Shown here: in pieces, positions 60,144 through 64,000 of the stretch | Numbering within the stretch: position 1 is the first letter of the stretch | Layout: the number at the start of each line of letters is the position of its first letter | Assembly: GCA_947488295.1 (NCBI GenBank) | Contig: CANKYU010000005.1 | Location: 124,001 to 188,000, forward strand | Length of the DNA: 64,000 bases | Origin: an uncultured Anderseniella sp. | Lineage (GTDB): Bacteria > Pseudomonadota > Alphaproteobacteria > Rhizobiales > Aestuariivirgaceae | Reading direction: 5' to 3' | Translations under genes and position numbers: made by a program | Notes under the pieces: generated by a model | Databases searched by the model: none | What the model was told of the DNA's origin: nothing | The model's input: the letters and a program-made list of their open reading frames with translations, nothing else

Positions 60144-61127
60144 ATGAAAATGACCGGGGAAGAAGTCATTGCGGCACCGCGCCAGGCAGTATGGGATGCG
60201 CTCAATGATCCGGAAATACTGAAACAGAGTATTACGGGCTGCCAGGAAGTCAAAAGAAAGTCTGATACGGAGTTCGAGGCCAAGGTGGTTGCCAAGGTCG
60301 GTCCGGTCAAAGCCTCTTTCATAGGTGACGTAAAGCTGTCGAAACTCAACCCGCCGCGCAGCTATGTGATTTCGGGCGAAGGCAAGGGCGGCGTGGCCGG
60401 TTTTGCCAAGGGCGGTGCGACAGTAAGGCTGAGCGACACTGGCGACTCGGCAACCAAATTGTCATATGATGTAGACGCTCAGGTGGGCGGAAAGCTGGCC
60501 CAGATCGGGTCCCGGCTGATAGATTCGACGGCCAAGAAAATGGCGGCGGACTTTTTCAAAAAATTCAACAAGATTGTTAGCCAAGGTTCAGAAGACACTG
60601 ACATGACAAAGAAACCAACAGCGAAAAAAGCGGCAGCAAAGAAACCTGCGGCAAAGAAGGCGGCTGCCAAAGCAGCCAAACCGGCGGCAGCGAAGGCAGC
60701 TGAGAAGAAATCGGCAGCCAAACCGGCCGCCAAGGCAACGAAAGCAGCGGCCAAACCGGCTGCCAAGGCAACAAAGGCAGCAGCCAAGCCGGCCGCAAAA
60801 TCCAGGCCTGTAACAAAGAAGGCAGCCAAGTCGGCTGCGTCCGCGGCCTCTAAAACGGCGAGTTCGGTTCGCGAATCGGCAGCTGCCACTGCCAGTGCGG
60901 CCAGTGCTGCTGCATCCAGCGCGGCAAAGGTTGCAAACGAAACTGCCAGTGAAGCGACTGCTGCTGCAAAGTCGGCGGCGACAAGTGCCACGCAGATGGC
61001 GGAAACGGCCAAAAACTCTGCCAGCGACAACATTCCACCGCAGGTCAAGTCGATGTCGGGCATGTGGACCTGGGTGATGCTTGCCGCTGCGGCAGGCCTT
61101 GTGTTGCTTTGGGCAACCGGAAAATAG
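60144..61127 (+). CDS. CoxG-like SRPBCC protein with H1-like Lys/Ala tail and membrane anchor
   Basis: A 327-residue protein in three parts. Residues 1-150 are an SRPBCC/CoxG domain (MKMTGEEVIAAPRQAVWDAL and GCQEVKRKSD). Residues about 153-225 are Lys/Ala/Pro-rich repeats (PAAKATKAAAKPAAK units), like histone H1 or AlgP tails. Residues 225-295 are Ala/Ser-rich helix; 302-324 are a membrane helix with a short basic end (WATGK). Start ATG 60144 with AGGAG nine bases upstream. An internal ATG at 60603 begins the tail. CoxG domains act as membrane-recruiting or quinone-binding chaperones of Mo-hydroxylases; no cox gene is near. Confidence 0.83.
   Translation: MKMTGEEVIAAPRQAVWDALNDPEILKQSITGCQEVKRKSDTEFEAKVVAKVGPVKASFIGDVKLSKLNPPRSYVISGEGKGGVAGFAKGGATVRLSDTGDSATKLSYDVDAQVGGKLAQIGSRLIDSTAKKMAADFFKKFNKIVSQGSEDTDMTKKPTAKKAAAKKPAAKKAAAKAAKPAAAKAAEKKSAAKPAAKATKAAAKPAAKATKAAAKPAAKSRPVTKKAAKSAASAASKTASSVRESAAATASAASAAASSAAKVANETASEATAAAKSAATSATQMAETAKNSASDNIPPQVKSMSGMWTWVMLAAAAGLVLLWATGK
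60603..60830 (+). repeat. Imperfect Lys/Ala/Pro-coding repeats
   Basis: Short direct repeats of about 33 bases (AAACCGGC-type units coding for K-P-A-A-K-A-T-K-A-A-A) lie in tandem in the tail of the CoxG-like gene. Codon variation between units shows divergence, but repeat-number change is likely. Confidence 0.65.
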
Positions 61128-61254
61128 CCGCGACGCCAATCGCCGGATTCTTACCGGATGTTAACCATGATCGCGTTTTATCCGTAAGACGGCTTACATT
61201 TCATCTTGGGGGTGTTCGCCATCGTGTGGCAGCGCAGGGGGCAAGGTGGAAACT

Positions 61255-63039
61255 ATGGCGAACGGCGAGCAGCAAAACGCGCAGGACATTTATGCGGCGT
61301 TGAAGAGTGGACGCATGGCGCTGGTGTCTACCGGCGTGTTCAGTTTCATCATCAACCTGTTGATGCTGACCGGTCCGCTGTTCATGCTTCAGGTATATGA
61401 CCGTGTTTTGAACAGCGGCAGTATTTCGACACTGACGGCGTTGGTCCTGCTCGCGGCAACTCTCTATATACTGTACGGGTTTCTTGAGTTCATCCGCAGC
61501 CGTGTGATGGTGCAGATCGGGCGCCAGCTTGACGAGGGTCTGCGGTCCCGCGCGTTTGACATGATGAGTTTTCATGCCACCAAGGGCAATCCGCAGGTCC
61601 GCAACTCGCCGATCGCAGATTTGCTGACGGTTCGCCAGTTTGTGTCAAGCCCGGGCCCGTTTGCCTTTTTCGATATGCCGTGGGCTCCCATCTATCTGTT
61701 TGTGATTTACCTGATGCATCCGTGGCTGGGCTTTGCAGCGGCCATTGCGATCGTGATCCTGTCGGTGCTGGCGGTTATCAATAACCGGATAATGAAGGAA
61801 CCATCTGCAGAGGCGCAGAAATCCATTGCCCAGGCTCAGATCATGTCCGACGAGAGCCTGCGTAATGCCGAGGTCTCCAGCGTGCTCGGCATGTCCGATG
61901 TCATGCGTGATCGTTGGGAGAGCGTACAGGCGACGGCTCTGGACGCACAGACTTCAGCGTCCAATCGGGGAGGGTTGATTTCCTCGATGTCGCGGACACT
62001 GCGGCTGATGTTCCAGTCCGGCATGTTGGGACTGGGTGCGCTGCTTGCCGTGCAACAGGAAATTTCCGCCGGGTCCATGATTGCCGCGTCAATCATCATG
62101 GCGCGTGCGCTCGCGCCGGTCGAACAGGCGGTGGCGCACTGGCAACCCTATCTCGGATTTCGCAGCGCCTGGTCGCGTCTTTCCGATCTGATGAAACAGA
62201 CACCGGCTCCCGCTGAGCCAATGCCGTTGCCGGATCCGAAAGGCGCTCTGGAGGTTGAAGGACTTAGCGCGTTTGTCCCCGACAGCGACAAGCCGATTGT
62301 GTTCAATGTATCGTTCAAGGTCGAAGCCGGTACCGGCCTCGGCGTGATCGGTCCGACCGGGGCAGGAAAGTCAACGCTCGCCCGGGCGATTGTCGGTGCA
62401 TGGCCTCGGATGCGCGGCAAGGTCCGGCTTGATGGTGCGGAGGTGCGCCAGTGGGATGCGGTGAGCCTCGGCAAACACCTCGGCTATCTGCCTCAGGATG
62501 TTGAGTTGTTTGAAGGCACGGTGGCCGAGAACATTTCACGCTTCCAGCCGGAAGCCAATCCGCAAACCATCGTAGCGGCAGCGCGTCAGGCGGCTGTACA
62601 TGAGATGGTCCTGAAACTGCCGGACGGCTACAACACACGGGTCGGCGCGGGCGGGCACCGGTTGTCTGCCGGCCAGCTTCAGCGGATTGGACTTGCCCGC
62701 GCCATGTATGGCGATCCGGCGCTGCTGATCATGGATGAGCCGAATGCAAACCTCGATGCCGAGGGTGAGGCGGCTCTGGTGCAGGCCGTCGCCAATGCGC
62801 GCAAGAGAGGGGCTACCGTGATCGTGGTGGCGCACAGGCCCAGTGCGCTTGCCGCCATCGACACGCTCCTGATGCTCAAGGATGGAAAACAGGTGGCGTT
62901 CGGACCGAAGGACGAAGTCCTTGCAAAGGTGCTTCAGACCGGTCCGCCAAAGGCTGAGAGGCGGTCTGCCAAGCCGGCGAACGGTCTGCAGACCGCCAGT
63001 ACTCTTTCAATCGTCTCTGACACAGGAAAGCCATCATGA
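61255..63039 (+). CDS. Type I secretion ABC exporter (PrtD/HlyB-like, no peptidase)
   Basis: A 594-residue half transporter: six membrane helices (about 20-300) and a C-terminal ATPase with Walker A GPTGAGKST, signature LSAGQ and Walker B LLIMDEP. The N-terminal C39-like domain of HlyB is missing, as in PrtD/AprD. The start could be GTG 61246; ATG 61255 is preferred. It ends four bases inside the adaptor gene. It exports a C-terminal-signal substrate, probably an RTX protein, whose gene is not in the window. Confidence 0.92.
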   Translation: MANGEQQNAQDIYAALKSGRMALVSTGVFSFIINLLMLTGPLFMLQVYDRVLNSGSISTLTALVLLAATLYILYGFLEFIRSRVMVQIGRQLDEGLRSRAFDMMSFHATKGNPQVRNSPIADLLTVRQFVSSPGPFAFFDMPWAPIYLFVIYLMHPWLGFAAAIAIVILSVLAVINNRIMKEPSAEAQKSIAQAQIMSDESLRNAEVSSVLGMSDVMRDRWESVQATALDAQTSASNRGGLISSMSRTLRLMFQSGMLGLGALLAVQQEISAGSMIAASIIMARALAPVEQAVAHWQPYLGFRSAWSRLSDLMKQTPAPAEPMPLPDPKGALEVEGLSAFVPDSDKPIVFNVSFKVEAGTGLGVIGPTGAGKSTLARAIVGAWPRMRGKVRLDGAEVRQWDAVSLGKHLGYLPQDVELFEGTVAENISRFQPEANPQTIVAAARQAAVHEMVLKLPDGYNTRVGAGGHRLSAGQLQRIGLARAMYGDPALLIMDEPNANLDAEGEAALVQAVANARKRGATVIVVAHRPSALAAIDTLLMLKDGKQVAFGPKDEVLAKVLQTGPPKAERRSAKPANGLQTASTLSIVSDTGKPS

Positions 63040-64000
63040 GTGACAGGACCCGCAACTCAATGCGACGCTACCAGCTTGCCGGTTTTGCCGGCATACTGGT
63101 GATCATGGGCGGTGTTGTCGGCTGGTCCGTATTGACCGAAATTCGCGGCGCGGTGATTGCACCGGGCACCATGGTCGTGGACGGCAATACAAAACGCGTT
63201 CAGCATCGCGATGGTGGAATTGTCGCAGAGATCAAGGTGCGCGACGGCGACATGGTGAAGGCAGGCGACCTGCTGATCCGGCTCGATCCGACAGACACCA
63301 GGGCCGAGCTCGGCATCATCGACACCATCCGGATCGAATGGGTTGCCAAGGCAGCCCGCTTGCGCGCCCAGCGTGACGGCAGTGACAAGCTGATGTTTGA
63401 CGACGAGCTGGAGTCGCGCCGGGACGAACCGCTGATCGGCAAATTGCTCGTCGGTCAGGAAAACTTGTTTGCCTCGCAGACCGCCTCGCTGAAGGGTCGG
63501 ACCAGGCAGTTGCGAGAGCGCATAGCGCAACTGAAACAGGAAATTGTCGGCGTCGAAGCGCAGTTGAATGCCAAGGAGAACCAAAAGAAGCTGATCGAAA
63601 AAGAACTCACTGCAATGCAGGAGCTGCTCACCCAGGGCCTTGTCCAGGTCACCCGGGTGCTTGGGCTGGAGCGCGAACAGGAACGGCTTGCCGGGGAGAC
63701 CGGTCAGCACCTGGCCGAGATAGCCCGTGCCCGCGGGCAGATCGGCGAGGTGGAAATCCAGATCCTGCAATTGCAGGATGACGCGCTGACCACAACCTTG
63801 ACGGAACTGCGCGAGGCCGAAGCCAAGATTGCAGAGTTTGATGAACGCCGCGTGGCGGTGTCGGCCAAGCTGAAGCGCATCGAAATCCGCTCGCCGCGCA
63901 ACGGGTTTGTGCATCAGCTCGCCGTACATACGATTGGCGGGGTTATTGCACCCGGCGATGCAGTGATGATGATCGTGCCTGAGGAAGACCCGCTTGTGGT
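63036..64000 (+). CDS. Type I secretion membrane-fusion adaptor (HlyD/PrtE family), partial
   Basis: Start ATG 63036 overlaps the exporter stop by four bases; the gene runs off the window end after 321 codons. An N-terminal membrane helix (YQLAGFAGILVIMGGVVGWS) is followed by a barrel-like segment VQHRDGGIVAEIKVRDGDMV, then a long coiled coil (about residues 155-275) and a second barrel region RIEIRSPRNGFVHQLAV. It bridges the exporter to TolC in the periplasm. Confidence 0.92.
   Translation, partial: MSDRTRNSMRRYQLAGFAGILVIMGGVVGWSVLTEIRGAVIAPGTMVVDGNTKRVQHRDGGIVAEIKVRDGDMVKAGDLLIRLDPTDTRAELGIIDTIRIEWVAKAARLRAQRDGSDKLMFDDELESRRDEPLIGKLLVGQENLFASQTASLKGRTRQLRERIAQLKQEIVGVEAQLNAKENQKKLIEKELTAMQELLTQGLVQVTRVLGLEREQERLAGETGQHLAEIARARGQIGEVEIQILQLQDDALTTTLTELREAEAKIAEFDERRVAVSAKLKRIEIRSPRNGFVHQLAVHTIGGVIAPGDAVMMIVPEEDPLV

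Noticed and set aside
60479..61063. Minus-strand frames antisense to the Lys/Ala repeats
   Set aside because: They arise from the repetitive codons of the H1-like tail and have no independent evidence.
63057..63929. A 290-codon minus-strand frame at the window end
   Set aside because: The plus strand encodes a clear HlyD-family adaptor that starts by overlap with the exporter gene.

Overview
The window reads as chromosome of an alphaproteobacterium, most likely of the Hyphomicrobiales (Rhizobiales). Two conserved gene orders support this: a PCMT-like methyltransferase, tolC, popZ (DUF2497) and valS at 30.1-36.6 kb, and ssb, gyrA, coaD, two cyclophilins, queA and tgt at 48.9-60.1 kb. Most coding sequence is GC-rich with GTG/TTG starts and ATGA-type overlaps. 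No rRNA, CRISPR array, phage or insertion sequence was seen. Two tRNA genes (Ser-GCU, Cys-GCA) are present, both with encoded CCA.

0-7.3 kb holds housekeeping and small exported genes: GNAT, EEP phosphatase, GST, SGNH hydrolase, pyroglutamyl peptidase and flotillin. 7.4-17.8 kb is an amide-use locus. It has a Tat-exported amide/urea-type binding protein, two permeases, an ATPase, and a second ATPase fused in frame to a complete amidase-signature enzyme. An acyl-CoA ligase and a nicotinamidase follow, with a convergent SDR and an FmdA/AmdA formamidase. 17.9-24.2 kb is sparse and less GC-rich by eye, with a CDGSH protein, Sel1 protein, VOC protein, glycosyltransferase, orphan exported and membrane proteins, and two tiny ORFs. 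24.3-30 kb has an MBL hydrolase, an aminotransferase, a Card1/DUF1887-like nuclease-fold protein without a CARF domain, a quinone oxidoreductase, a cluster of palindromic repeats and a trypsin-like lipoprotein.

36.6-39.4 kb has an AAA ATPase, a YkgJ protein and a LysR regulator with a palindromic divergent promoter. 39.4-48.8 kb is an eleven-gene leftward hydantoin/N-carbamoyl-D-amino-acid locus: RidA, a four-gene amino-acid ABC transporter, D-carbamoylase, flavin reductase, DapA-like aldolase, D-hydantoinase, hydantoin racemase and LysR. 48.9-60.1 kb is mostly housekeeping. 60.1-64 kb has a CoxG-like protein with a histone-H1-like lysine/alanine tail and a membrane anchor, then a type I secretion ABC exporter and an adaptor cut by the window edge.

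The most unusual items are the transporter ATPase-amidase fusion, the CoxG/H1-like/membrane-anchor fusion, a tRNA-guanine transglycosylase lacking all four zinc ligands, the stand-alone Card1-like domain, and mutually exclusive hairpins that could control the start of the exported protein at 49734.
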